Assembly: GCF_001270265.1 (NCBI RefSeq)
Contig: NZ_LGAP01000023.1
Coordinates: forward strand, 1 to 64,000
DNA: 64,000 nucleotides
From: Ensifer adhaerens
GTDB taxonomy: Bacteria; Pseudomonadota; Alphaproteobacteria; Rhizobiales; Rhizobiaceae
Direction of reading: 5' to 3'
Made by a program: the position numbers and the translations under genes
The notes under the pieces: model-generated
The model's database searches: none
Seen by the model: the letters and a program-made list of their open reading frames with translations, nothing else
What the model was told of the DNA's origin: nothing
Shown here: piece after piece, positions 43,914 through 51,760 of the stretch
Layout: each line of letters starts with the position of its first letter
Position numbering within the stretch: position 1 is the stretch's first letter

Positions 43914-46132
43914 CAGTAGCCCCTTATTTCCTTCAACGCATCCTTGGCGTAGTTGCCGACGAAACTCTCGTTCTCTATTGCCACTAAAGCGGGAATCGCA
44001 GCCTTGGCCTCAGGCCCGATCTTCCTCAAGGATTGCACGGCCTCCTCGCGGACAACGCCGTCTCCGAGCAGCATAACCAGGGCTGGCACGGATTCCGCTG
44101 CCGACGGTCCAAACCAACCCAAGCGCTTTGCGGCAATCTGCCTGCTAGCTGGATCGCCCCGCTTCAGTTCAGCTGTGAGGCTCGAAACGGTCACGTCCAA
44201 CGGCAGGGCGGCAAGACGGACACCGTCGAGCAAGCGTTCCCGCACCGCTTTGTATTCAGGTGCCCATCGAATGGGGAATTTATAGTCGCGCGCCAGGTCT
44301 TCGAGAGCGGCCTGATCTCTTCCCGGCCGCCAAATCAGCAGCTTGCTCCTTGCCTCGTCCCGGCGACCGAGTCCACCAAGTACGGATGCGAACGGCGGCA
44401 TGAGTGCCGTTGCGTTCGGGTTCTTCTTGGCTCCCTGGTCGAAGACCTCCGCCGCATGCTCCAGATCGTTTGCTGCAAACAGCGCAACCGCGTGGGCAAG
44501 GACATAGTGGCTTGGGAAGTTCGGGTTAAGGCGAAGCGCTTTCTCGACGAAAGACATGGCTTCGCTCGGCTTGCCTGAAGTCGTCAGTGCCCAAGCCATG
44601 ACGATTTGCGCTTCAGGATCGTTAGGATCGAGTTCAGTCGCCCGGCTGGCTTCGCGGCGTGCATCTTCTGCCCGACCGAAACGCAGATGGGCCAGCGCTT
44701 TGGCCGTATATCCGAGAGCCGTAGGGTATCTCATGGCTCTGTCCAGGTGCGCCTGACCGTGATACGCGGCTACAAACGGAGGTGCGCCAAATTGCTGGTT
44801 CCACCCATATTCATCGTCTCTGAAGAGTACCTCCTCGTGCCAGGCATAGTCTTCGACCCGGAAATAGACCAGAGCGAGCGCGGCGTAGGCGCGTCCATAC
44901 TCTGGATCGAGTTGAATTGCTCTCTTTAGCGGCGCGACGGCCGCTGCATTGTCTTTGGCATTGAAACGAAGATAGAGACCCCATCCCTCGTCGAATGCCT
45001 CTTTCGCCCGCAGGCTGTCCGTCCTGCCGCGGGCGATCTCCATCCTCTCATTTCCGGTCAGACTGACTTTCAGCGCCTCGACAATCTTGGTGACGAATGC
45101 ATCCTGAACGCCGAAAACATCGGCAACATTGCCGTCAAAGCGGTCGGCCCACACATGGCCTCCCGTGAACGCGTCAACCAGCTGGGCATTGACGCGGAGC
45201 CGGTCTCCCGCACGTTGAACGCTACCCTCCAGAACGTATCGCACACCCAGCTCTTCGGCGACCTGGCTGACCGCCACTGTCTTGCCTTGATATGCGAACG
45301 TCGAGTTCCGGGCGACGACGAACAGATCGGCACTCTTTGACAGATCGGTGATCAAGCTGTCCGTCATGCCGTCGGTAAAATGCTGCTGCCCCGCTTCCCC
45401 GGACAGGTTGGTGAATGGTAGGACCGCAATGGACGGCCTGTCGGGCAAAGAGAACTCCATCCGTGCCCTTGAGGCCAACTCAACAGGCGGTGCGCGGGAG
45501 GTGCTCCAGAAAACCACGCTTCCGACTGCGAGCATCAGAACTGCTGCGGCGGTCGAGAGCCAGAACCATGAACGATAAGGCTTGCGCCGTGTCCAGGCGG
45601 CCGTGGTTCGGGGATGATCGCCAAGGCGAATTCGATAGAGGCGAACGGGCTTGTCGATGTTCTTGACCTGCTGCTCACCCACGAAATCGAACCCGTAGTC
45701 CAGCTTTCTCTCGACTTGATCGTACGCCGTTCCTGAAATCAGGACGCCTCCCGGATCGGCCAATCCCTCGAGTCTTGCCGCGACATTCACGCCGTCGCCA
45801 TAGATATCCTGTCCTTCGACGATGACGTCGCCAAGATTGACGCCGATGCGAAACTCGAGCTGTTTGTCAGCGGGTAGCTCCTCGTTGCACTCGGCCATCG
45901 CTTGCTGGATTTCGACGGCGCATCTGACAGCGTCAACCACACTGGGAAACTCGATCAGCGCGCCATCGCCCATGAGCTTGACCACCCGCCCGTTGTGGGC
46001 GGCAATCTTCGGGGCGATGATGTTCTCGCGGGTGCTTCCCAGCCGCGCCAAGGTGTCCGCCTCATCGATCTCCATGAGGTGACTGTAACCAACGAGGTCA
46101 GCGGCCAGAATCGCCGCAAGCTTCCGTTGCAT
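43913..46132 (-). CDS. Class III adenylate/guanylate cyclase with TolB-like, TPR and HEAT-like domains
   Basis: A 739-residue multidomain signalling protein. Residues about 1-170 form a class III nucleotide cyclase domain (LAAILAADLVGYSHLM with the metal Asp, then LMGDGALIEFPSVVDA). One transmembrane helix lies near 190-210 (FWLSTAAAVLMLAVGSVVF). A periplasmic FlgO/TolB-like region follows (IAVLPFTNLSGE to HVWADRFDG), then several TPR repeats (about 370-620), and C-terminal HEAT/PBS-like repeats (VPALVMLLGDGVVREEAVQ). ATG 46132 (MQRKLAAILAAD) is the family's usual start; an ATG at 46168 adds 12 residues. This architecture is frequent in rhizobia. Inputs and the cyclic nucleotide made are unknown. 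Confidence 0.85.
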   Translation of the reverse strand: MQRKLAAILAADLVGYSHLMEIDEADTLARLGSTRENIIAPKIAAHNGRVVKLMGDGALIEFPSVVDAVRCAVEIQQAMAECNEELPADKQLEFRIGVNLGDVIVEGQDIYGDGVNVAARLEGLADPGGVLISGTAYDQVERKLDYGFDFVGEQQVKNIDKPVRLYRIRLGDHPRTTAAWTRRKPYRSWFWLSTAAAVLMLAVGSVVFWSTSRAPPVELASRARMEFSLPDRPSIAVLPFTNLSGEAGQQHFTDGMTDSLITDLSKSADLFVVARNSTFAYQGKTVAVSQVAEELGVRYVLEGSVQRAGDRLRVNAQLVDAFTGGHVWADRFDGNVADVFGVQDAFVTKIVEALKVSLTGNERMEIARGRTDSLRAKEAFDEGWGLYLRFNAKDNAAAVAPLKRAIQLDPEYGRAYAALALVYFRVEDYAWHEEVLFRDDEYGWNQQFGAPPFVAAYHGQAHLDRAMRYPTALGYTAKALAHLRFGRAEDARREASRATELDPNDPEAQIVMAWALTTSGKPSEAMSFVEKALRLNPNFPSHYVLAHAVALFAANDLEHAAEVFDQGAKKNPNATALMPPFASVLGGLGRRDEARSKLLIWRPGRDQAALEDLARDYKFPIRWAPEYKAVRERLLDGVRLAALPLDVTVSSLTAELKRGDPASRQIAAKRLGWFGPSAAESVPALVMLLGDGVVREEAVQSLRKIGPEAKAAIPALVAIENESFVGNYAKDALKEIRGY

Positions 46133-46313
46133 GGGATGTTTCCGGTGCATATAACAGCATCGGTGCAATTATAGGATAGTCAACGTTCGCATCCCAGTCT
46201 GCGGTGGTGGAAAGTAGTCATTCACTCAACGCGTCGGCAATGCCAGACACGATGAACGGCTCGATTGAGATCATTGCGGGCATTGTGCGTTCCAGTCTCG
46301 AGATTCCGCTCTA

Positions 46314-46356
46314 CCCATTCGGACCTTAGCATCCTGGCGTGCAAGGTCCGAATGGG
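46314..46356. repeat. Perfect 14-bp inverted repeat (hairpin)
   Basis: CCCATTCGGACCTT (46314-46327) is the exact reverse complement of AAGGTCCGAATGGG (46343-46356), with a 15-nt loop. No T tract follows. It lies in the 284-nt gap between the cyclase gene and the mosaic Fic remnant, with no other gene seen in that gap. It could be a transposon-end relic, a protein-binding site or a transcript-end hairpin. Next to an IS remnant, a mobile-element origin is plausible. Confidence 0.55.
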
Positions 46357-46416
46357 CCAAAAGCAGAGATATGCCTCGTTCTTACAACGCCCTGTCTGTT
46401 TGTCGGTTTTCGACAA

Positions 46417-47091
46417 TTAACCATTTGAACTTCCTCCGATCGACTGAAGCTGCGCGAGGCCATCGCCTAGCGCAGGGAGAAGATGGTGCTCGAGGACGAA
46501 GTCGAGATCGACGGCAAGTATGCTGGTGGACACCTCCGCCCTGAAAACATAGCCGAGGACCGCATCGACCACCGCCTCAAGAAGTACCAGAACATGAAGC
46601 GTCCGTGCGCCCTCGCAATCCGGCAGCGAGGGCTGGGAGGGCAGACTTTCACCCGGATCATCCGCGACTACTTCGATCCGAGGAGCGAGCGAACGGATCA
46701 GCCGCTCTCCGGCTTCCGTCGGAGAGCCACTGCGGGTGGTTCGAGTCCAGAGCCGCGGTGCGAGTTCATTGAGCGGGATTTCGTCGGAGGCGGAGAAGAT
46801 GGTTTCCATCACTTCGGCATAGCCTGCGACTTCCTGTTCGTCGCGGCCGGTGAATGAGCCGATGCGCAGGTCCGAGAGCAATCTCTCGACTTCGCGGTCG
46901 CTCAACTTTGCGCCTTCGATACGGATTGACGATCCGATGCTTTCAATCGTTGCGACCCGCCGCAAGCTTGAAAGTCTATCGGGGGCGATACGACCCAGTG
47001 CTCGCCATGCGCCTTTGAACTCGTCGATCTCTGCGATCAACGACAGGACTTCAGGTGTGATCCGCAATTTAGCGAGGTCAAGCGCCGGCAT
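46417..47091 (-). pseudogene. Mosaic open frame: Fic N-terminus + LysR fragment + antisense IS1595
   Basis: A 224-codon frame made of unrelated pieces. Residues 1-108 match the N-terminal domain of Fic proteins (LRRVATIESIGSSIRIEGAK, FTGRDEQEVAGYAEVM), but the catalytic HPFxxGNGR region is absent. Residues about 112-148 (LWTRTTRSGSPTEAGERLIR) match the helix-turn-helix end of LysR regulators. The rest reads antisense through an IS1595-family transposase remnant. The frame remained open by chance. The Fic protein would be inactive as an AMP-transferase. A record of successive deletions and an insertion. Confidence 0.7.
46447..46632 (+). mobile_element. IS1595-family (ISXO2-like) transposase remnant
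   Basis: The rightward frame reads KLREAIA, a stop, then MVLEDEVEIDGKYAGGHLRP and RIDHRLKKYQNMKRP to AIRQRG. The D-G-x-Y-x-G-G region and the following KNQN-like stretch are hallmarks of the ISXO2/IS1595 transposase catalytic domain. Only about 60 codons survive, with an in-frame stop and without the Asn/Glu-containing C-terminal catalytic part. No terminal repeats were identified. It sits in the distal part of the mosaic frame. Confidence 0.75.
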
Positions 47092-47394
47092 CCATTAACC
47101 CATCCATTTCCATCGAATGGGCAAGCCCTTGTCTGATTCTGGAGTATCCGCACGTGTACACGTCCGACTTGGGCGTATTCCGGATCGAGACTGAAGGTCG
47201 GCTTGATGACGTCCCGCAGAGCTGGCTGGGGCAATTTCGCTCGCGGTTATGGCGAGGTTCCGGATTTCGACGAAGGATTGCCTCACCGTTTCCATCGCGG
47301 CATAGGCCGTATCGACGATCCCCATTGCCAGACCGATGCTATCCGTGATGACGCGAGATTGCCCTTGAAAAAATCCGCCAGCCTAGCCGCTCAG

Positions 47395-47440
47395 ATTGTC
47401 AACAAATATGCTATAAATAGTACTACTGATTGTCGACAAT
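47395..47440. promoter_or_regulatory. Two related 12-bp operator-like sites
   Basis: ATTGTCAACAAA (47395-47406) and the perfect palindrome ATTGTCGACAAT (47429-47440) share the ATTGTCnACAA core and have centres 34 bp apart, near three helical turns. TTGACAAAT follows at 47445-47453. They lie in an AT-rich stretch 365 nt before the orphan binding-protein gene. TTGTCnACAA-type palindromes suit GntR/FCD regulators. No such regulator is directly adjacent; the nearest GntR gene is at 54874 and appears to use a different motif. Confidence 0.5.
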
Positions 47441-47680
47441 TAAGTTGACAAATACCATCTGTGTGCGATGGTCCCGATTAGCAGGCACGAGCTAGGGAGG
47501 AGCAGTGTTGATGCAAGGTCCTTGGAAGACCGTCGCGACAGCGTCTCCGCTGGGCTTGTTGCGACGGGCGCACACGCCAACACGCTCCGCTTAACCGATC
47601 AGCGTGACATCTTCGGCGATCGAAACGGCGGCGCTCAGGTCAAGCGATGACCGTCAAGATTGAGCAGGTCGTGTCCGCGC

Positions 47681-47706
47681 CGACAACAAGCCGCGCCACT
47701 GGCTGA
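47681..47706 (+). repeat. 26-bp copy of the 3' end of the downstream binding-protein gene
   Basis: GACAACAAGCCGCGCCACTG, continuing GCTGAC, occurs here and at 49323-49348, where it encodes the C-terminal DNKPRHWLT of the binding protein. Upstream it is read in the same sense (ADNKPRHWLT) and then diverges. It is most simply the leftover C-terminus of a second, deleted tandem binding-protein gene. Confidence 0.6.
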
Positions 47707-47804
47707 CCAGGCGATCCGACGTATCGCCTGCGAGCCGTCCGTGCCTTTAACGAAGAAGATTCCCGTCAAGGGGATAGCTGACCTCAACCAGGGAGAACTG
47801 CAGA

Positions 47805-49364
47805 ATGCTCAAGAAATTGACCCTCGCGGCCGTCATGTCGGCCGCGCTTTCCGCGGCTGGTCACGCGGAAACGCTCAAATGGGGCGCCTCGCGCGACATC
47901 TATTCGCTCGACCCCTATTCTTATGGCGACAGCTACACGCTGTCTTTTCTCAATCACGTCTATGAGGGGCTTGTCCGCTTTGACGCCGAACTGAAGATCG
48001 AGCCGGCGCTGGCGATATCCTGGGAGACCGTATCGGATACGGTCTGGCGGTTCCATCTGCGCGAGGGCGTGAAGTTCCATGATGGCGCCGACTTCACCGC
48101 GGACGACGTGATCGCCTCTCTCACTCGGGTCAGCGATCCGGTGTCCCCGCTCCGCGGCAACCTTCCGGCCTATAAGTCGGCGAAGAAGGTCGACGACCAC
48201 ACTGTCGATATCGAATTGGTCGGACCCTATCCGCTGCTGCTGAACGACCTGACGAATATCCACATTTTCGACGCTACCTGGCTCACCGACAACAACTCGC
48301 TGAAGCCGACGGATGTCGGCAAAAGGATCGAAGGCTACGCCACCTACCACACCAACGGCACGGGTCCGTTCGAGCTCGAGAGCCGCGCGCCCGACAGCAA
48401 GACAGTTCTCGTCAAGAACGCCGAGTGGTGGGATACGTCGCAGTCCAATATCGATCGCATCGAGTTCACACCGATCATCTCGGCCGCGACGCGAGTAGCC
48501 GCGCTGTTGTCGGGCGAGATCAACTTCACCGAGAATGCGCCTGCACAGGATATTCCGCGCCTTATCGCGCAGCCGGACCTGAAGGTCATGGAGCGCACCG
48601 ACCTGCGCACCATCATGGTCGGTTTCAACCGCAAGCCGAATCTGGCCAACGGCGACGACAACAAGTTCAACGACCTGCGTGTCCGCCAGGCTGTCGCCCA
48701 TGCGCTGGACAAGGACCTCATCCAGAAGCGGGTCATGCGCGGCAAGTCGAGGATCGCGGGGACGATCATTGCGCCTGAGATTCCCGGGTATGTCGAAGCA
48801 CTGGACATGGTGGTGCCGTTCGATCCCGAATTGTCGAAAAAGCTCCTCGCCGAAGCCGGAGCCAGCGATCTCCCCTTCACGCTCGTCTGCACTAACGAGG
48901 CGTATGTCAACGAGGAGGAGCTTTGCCAGAGTATCGTCAACATGCTGAGCCGCGCCGGTTTCAAGCCGCAGCTCGACATAGGCCCGACGGCTGCACAGGC
49001 GCCCAAGCGCACGGGGGGTCTGTCTGATGTCTATCTCATCGGCTGGGCGAACGAGCCGATGCTCGACAGCTACTCGATCCTGCTCCAGATGATCGAGACG
49101 AGGAGCGACAAGGCGGGCGTCTTCAACTGGGGTGGCTGGAGCTATCCAGAGATTGATAGGCTGATCATCCAGGCATCGACCGAAATGGATCGAACGAAGC
49201 GGCTCGAGTTGCAGACCAAGGCACTCCAGATGGTCAAGGACGAAATGATCATGTTGCCGTTGCACCAGCAGCCAATGGCCTGGGTGATGAGCAATGAGAT
49301 CGACCGGGTCGCTCAGCTGGCGGACAACAAGCCGCGCCACTGGCTGACTCATTTCGCTGAGTAA
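47805..49364 (+). CDS. Peptide/opine-type ABC transporter substrate-binding protein (DppA/OppA family), orphan
   Basis: A 519-residue periplasmic binding protein of the SBP_bac_5 family. A signal peptide (LTLAAVMSAALSAAGHA) is cut before ETLKW. The early motif YTLSFLNHVYEGLVRFD and WRFHLREGVKFHDGADFTAD are typical, as is the C-terminal half NDLRVRQAVAHALDKD. GGGAGAA lies just upstream of the ATG. No permease or ATPase gene is adjacent, so it must use a remote transporter or is a relic of a deleted operon. Ligand unknown; peptides, opines or glutathione-like compounds are typical. Confidence 0.87.
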   Translation: MLKKLTLAAVMSAALSAAGHAETLKWGASRDIYSLDPYSYGDSYTLSFLNHVYEGLVRFDAELKIEPALAISWETVSDTVWRFHLREGVKFHDGADFTADDVIASLTRVSDPVSPLRGNLPAYKSAKKVDDHTVDIELVGPYPLLLNDLTNIHIFDATWLTDNNSLKPTDVGKRIEGYATYHTNGTGPFELESRAPDSKTVLVKNAEWWDTSQSNIDRIEFTPIISAATRVAALLSGEINFTENAPAQDIPRLIAQPDLKVMERTDLRTIMVGFNRKPNLANGDDNKFNDLRVRQAVAHALDKDLIQKRVMRGKSRIAGTIIAPEIPGYVEALDMVVPFDPELSKKLLAEAGASDLPFTLVCTNEAYVNEEELCQSIVNMLSRAGFKPQLDIGPTAAQAPKRTGGLSDVYLIGWANEPMLDSYSILLQMIETRSDKAGVFNWGGWSYPEIDRLIIQASTEMDRTKRLELQTKALQMVKDEMIMLPLHQQPMAWVMSNEIDRVAQLADNKPRHWLTHFAE

Positions 49365-49373
49365 CCCTCGTGC

Positions 49374-49402
49374 GGAGCTGGAACGGCAGGCGTTCCAGCT
49401 CC
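49374..49402 (+). terminator. Hairpin after the orphan binding-protein gene
   Basis: GGAGCTGGAAC (49374-49384) pairs perfectly with GTTCCAGCTCC (49392-49402) around a 7-nt loop, starting 9 nt after the stop codon. The following sequence is not T-rich until GCGTTTTC, so termination efficiency is uncertain. It supports the view that the gene is transcribed alone. Confidence 0.6.
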
Positions 49403-49826
49403 TGCTCAACTTGCGTTTTCAGCGCGTACCAATCGATACATTATGCAACGCTTGACGCAGAAACCTATCGGCATGGAAGTCCCCTAGAACGCAGCGATGA
49501 GACAGGTGCCCAGTTGTTCAATTGCGTGGTTGTAGAACTCATTGTTTCAGCCTTAGTTCTGAACAAATTGCGCGCCTTGAGGTCGATCATGAAGCCTTTC
49601 TCGTTCGAGCAAGGTAAGCCTCCATTGCGGAACCAATGAACTAGCGTCGAGCCGATCCGCAACATTCAATCGGCCAGAGCCGGCTCGGAGCCCAAAACAG
49701 CCGATCCATCTCAGACTGCCGTCACTATGCGGAATACCGTACATTCCGAGCACCTTGGCTGACGGATATCCTCCCGTCGCAGCAACGGTACGATCCTCAG
49801 ACACGGCCTAGCCGCCAACGAGCGCC
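49403..49826. other. Intergenic region, no gene recognised
   Basis: About 420 bases. Leftward frames 49465-49665 and 49553-49804 have somewhat protein-like stretches but overlap each other, lack ribosome sites and match no family I know. They may be decay products or unrelated. No RNA gene seen. Confidence 0.4.
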
Positions 49827-50021
49827 TTAATCTTCAGAGACCGAACGGAAGCCGAGACGAAGAGCCGCGACTGCGGTTGGCGAGAGCTCCAGGGCCGTTT
49901 GATTGCGCAGGCGGGGTATCATGGCTTGGGCGGCCACGACCGATCGGATCGCAACCGGCCGATAGTATTGGACGAGATCCGGTGCGTCCTTAATATTCTT
50001 CTTTGGCCTGTCGGATGACAA
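49827..50021 (-). CDS. Small protein (64 aa) downstream of the SDR pair
   Basis: A 64-codon frame starting at TTG 50021, directly abutting the TAG of the upstream dehydrogenase (TAGTTG). AAAGGAAG seven bases before the TTG, inside the end of the dehydrogenase gene, is a good ribosome site. The product (KDAPDLVQYYRPVAIRSVVA, then LSPTAVAALRLGFR) is basic to neutral, has no signal peptide or clear membrane helix, and matches no family I recognise. Position implies cotranslation with the two SDRs. Could be a small subunit or regulator, or a fortuitous frame. Confidence 0.45.
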   Translation of the reverse strand: MSSDRPKKNIKDAPDLVQYYRPVAIRSVVAAQAMIPRLRNQTALELSPTAVAALRLGFRSVSED

Positions 50022-50774
50022 CTACGCTTCCTTTCCCGATTCAAACTTCACCATCGTTCCGCCGCCCGTTGCCTGGTCCGTCGGAAAGACTTCAACACGC
50101 GCGACGTCGACATAGACGGGAAGCGAAATCACGTCGTCGACAATGCGTGCGATGTGTTCGGGCTGGATTGGTCGGTAGCCGTCGTAGAGCACCGCGTTTG
50201 CCTGATTGCCGGGAATGGAGGACCGGTAGAGATCTGTTTGTACTCGGCCTGGGACGATTTCGCTGACCCTGACGGAGGTGCCCAGCAGATCGCAGCGCAG
50301 ATTATCGCAGAAGAGACTGAGGCCAGCCTTGGAAGCACCATAGGCGCCCATGTTGGGGTACGGTGCCTGGCCCCCGCTCGAGCCTATGTAGATGAGGTGA
50401 CCCCGCTTTCGCGCAACCATGCCAGGGAGAAAGGCGCGTGTCAGATGAAGAGGCGCCTTGAGGTTGATATCGATCATCGCATCGATCTCGGCCGGCTCGA
50501 TGTCCTGGAACGAGGCGCGGGTCGACAGGATGCCGGCATTGTTGACGAGAATGTCCACCTCGACGCCGGCAAGCGCTTCGGCGATACGCGCTGTGTCGCG
50601 CACATCCGCTTGCACTGGGATAGCGCCATTCGCCGCAGACAGCGCGGCAAGCTGCCCCTCGTTTCGGCCAACGGCGTAGACCGTAAGCCCCCGGGCTCGC
50701 AACGTAGGCACGATGGCCTTGCCGATGCCACTGGTGGCACCGGTCACGACGGCAACGCGGTAGGCGTCAGACAT
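50022..50774 (-). CDS. Short-chain dehydrogenase/reductase
   Basis: A 250-residue classical [11 protein letters not shown] at residues 11-18 binds NAD(P). NNAG is at 78-81, and the catalytic triad is Ser132, Tyr145, Lys149. The closest style is the YdfG/serine-3-dehydrogenase group (tail [12 protein letters not shown]). ATG 50774 overlaps the upstream SDR gene by 8 nt. It is part of the operon SDR-SDR-small protein, divergent from the YdiJ-like dehydrogenase. Substrate is not deducible; a hydroxy acid or sugar acid alcohol is consistent with the neighbour. Confidence 0.85.
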   Translation of the reverse strand: MSDAYRVAVVTGATSGIGKAIVPTLRARGLTVYAVGRNEGQLAALSAANGAIPVQADVRDTARIAEALAGVEVDILVNNAGILSTRASFQDIEPAEIDAMIDINLKAPLHLTRAFLPGMVARKRGHLIYIGSSGGQAPYPNMGAYGASKAGLSLFCDNLRCDLLGTSVRVSEIVPGRVQTDLYRSSIPGNQANAVLYDGYRPIQPEHIARIVDDVISLPVYVDVARVEVFPTDQATGGGTMVKFESGKEA

Positions 50775-51516
50775 AGATGTAGCCTCCACTGACCACAACG
50801 TTTTCGCCTGTGGCATAGGTGTTGCGGCTCGAGGCCATCATGACGATCCACTCCGCCATCTCCGCAGGTTCCGCCGCACGCCCGAGTGCGCTGGCCTTGG
50901 CAAGCTCCGGCAGGAAACCGAGTTCCTTGGCTCTATCAGTGGCAAAGCCTGCCGGCGCCACCGAGTTTACGAGGATTTGGTCTTTGGCGCATTCCTGGGC
51001 GAACGACTTCGTCAGGCTGACCACCGCAGCCTTGGTGGCAGCGTAGTGGGCGTTCTGGGGGTGTGCCTTGAAGGCATCGACCGACGTGACGTTGACGATG
51101 CGGCCCGTCACCTCCGGCGCATTTACGAATTGGCGCATGTGGTGAACGGCAGCGACCATCATATGATAGGTGCCCTTCACGTTGACGGCGTTTTCGACGT
51201 CCCAATCCTCGTCCGTGATTTCCAGAATGGGTTTGCGCGGATAGATCGCCGCGCTGTTGACTAGCGCATGGATGCGGCCGAGCTTGCCGGCGACCGCTTC
51301 GAAGCCATTGTGGGCCGTCTCCGCCCGGGAAATGTCCGCCGCAGCCGTCGCGACCTCCGCACCAAGTCCCCTAAGTTCAGCCGCCGAAGATGCAAGCTGA
51401 GCCTCATTGCGGTCGATCAGGCCGATTTTGGATGCGCCATGCGCGATCATCAATTTCGCAGTCGTAAGGCCCAGTCCTGAAGCCCCGCCCACGATCACAA
51501 CAGATTGGTTGTTCAT
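50767..51516 (-). CDS. Short-chain dehydrogenase/reductase (FabG-like)
   Basis: A 249-residue classical SDR with GGASGLGL near residue 10 and catalytic Ser145, Tyr158, Lys162 (VTSVDAF and HYAATKAAV). The usual NNAG is NSAA (residues 87-90). ATG 51516 has GAGGG upstream; a GTG two codons earlier is less likely. It is the first gene of the leftward operon. The 244-nt gap to the YdiJ-like gene carries two ATATGATAA motifs shared with the GntR promoter, so the three units are probably coregulated. Confidence 0.85.
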   Translation of the reverse strand: MNNQSVVIVGGASGLGLTTAKLMIAHGASKIGLIDRNEAQLASSAAELRGLGAEVATAAADISRAETAHNGFEAVAGKLGRIHALVNSAAIYPRKPILEITDEDWDVENAVNVKGTYHMMVAAVHHMRQFVNAPEVTGRIVNVTSVDAFKAHPQNAHYAATKAAVVSLTKSFAQECAKDQILVNSVAPAGFATDRAKELGFLPELAKASALGRAAEPAEMAEWIVMMASSRNTYATGENVVVSGGYIYV

Positions 51517-51558
51517 GTTCACCCTCGTGTTTATGACGAAATCTGTATGCTATAAGTT

Positions 51559-51723
51559 ATATGATAAGTGCCACCTAAGCAAGACGCTTTACACTGCGGG
51601 AGCACCGAGCTTGCACTCAAAGCCGATGCAAGGAAAGGCCACGTGGAGGGTCACGGCGAGATCGGCGCTGTGTTTAAAGCGCAACGGCGGAAGCGCTTGG
51701 CGGCGCAGCATAATATATGATAA
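51559..51723. promoter_or_regulatory. Divergent promoter with two ATATGATAA motifs
   Basis: ATATGATAA occurs at 51559-51567, near the SDR operon start, and at 51715-51723, near the YdiJ-like gene start. The same nonamer occurs at 54833-54841 upstream of the GntR gene. Three copies, each in a promoter of this gene group, in otherwise high-GC DNA, suggest the operator of the local GntR regulator. The region is AT-rich and holds no gene. Confidence 0.65.
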
Positions 51724-51760
51724 CAGTTGTATGCTAACTTTTAACTGTGGGTGTTCCTCC

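Larger units (their letters stand above)
47092..47804. other. Degenerate 700-bp region upstream of the orphan binding-protein gene
   Basis: No intact gene. The leftward frame 47095-47325 (starting MGIVDTAYAAMETVRQSFVE) is protein-like at its N-terminus, faintly recalling flagellin-type helices, but degenerates; I do not name it. Bases 47390-47460 are AT-rich with palindromes (separate entry). Bases 47680-47706 repeat the 3' end of the binding-protein gene at 49323-49348 (separate entry). Gene-decay zone plus the promoter of the next gene. Confidence 0.5.

Noticed and set aside
47784-49409. 541-codon minus-strand frame
   Set aside because: Shadow of the orphan oligopeptide-type binding protein, which has a signal peptide, ribosome site and family motifs on the plus strand.
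51407-51760. N-terminal extension of the YdiJ-like protein by 118 residues
   Set aside because: The extension crosses the divergent promoter and both ATATGATAA motifs and has no family similarity; ATG 51761 gives the normal family start.
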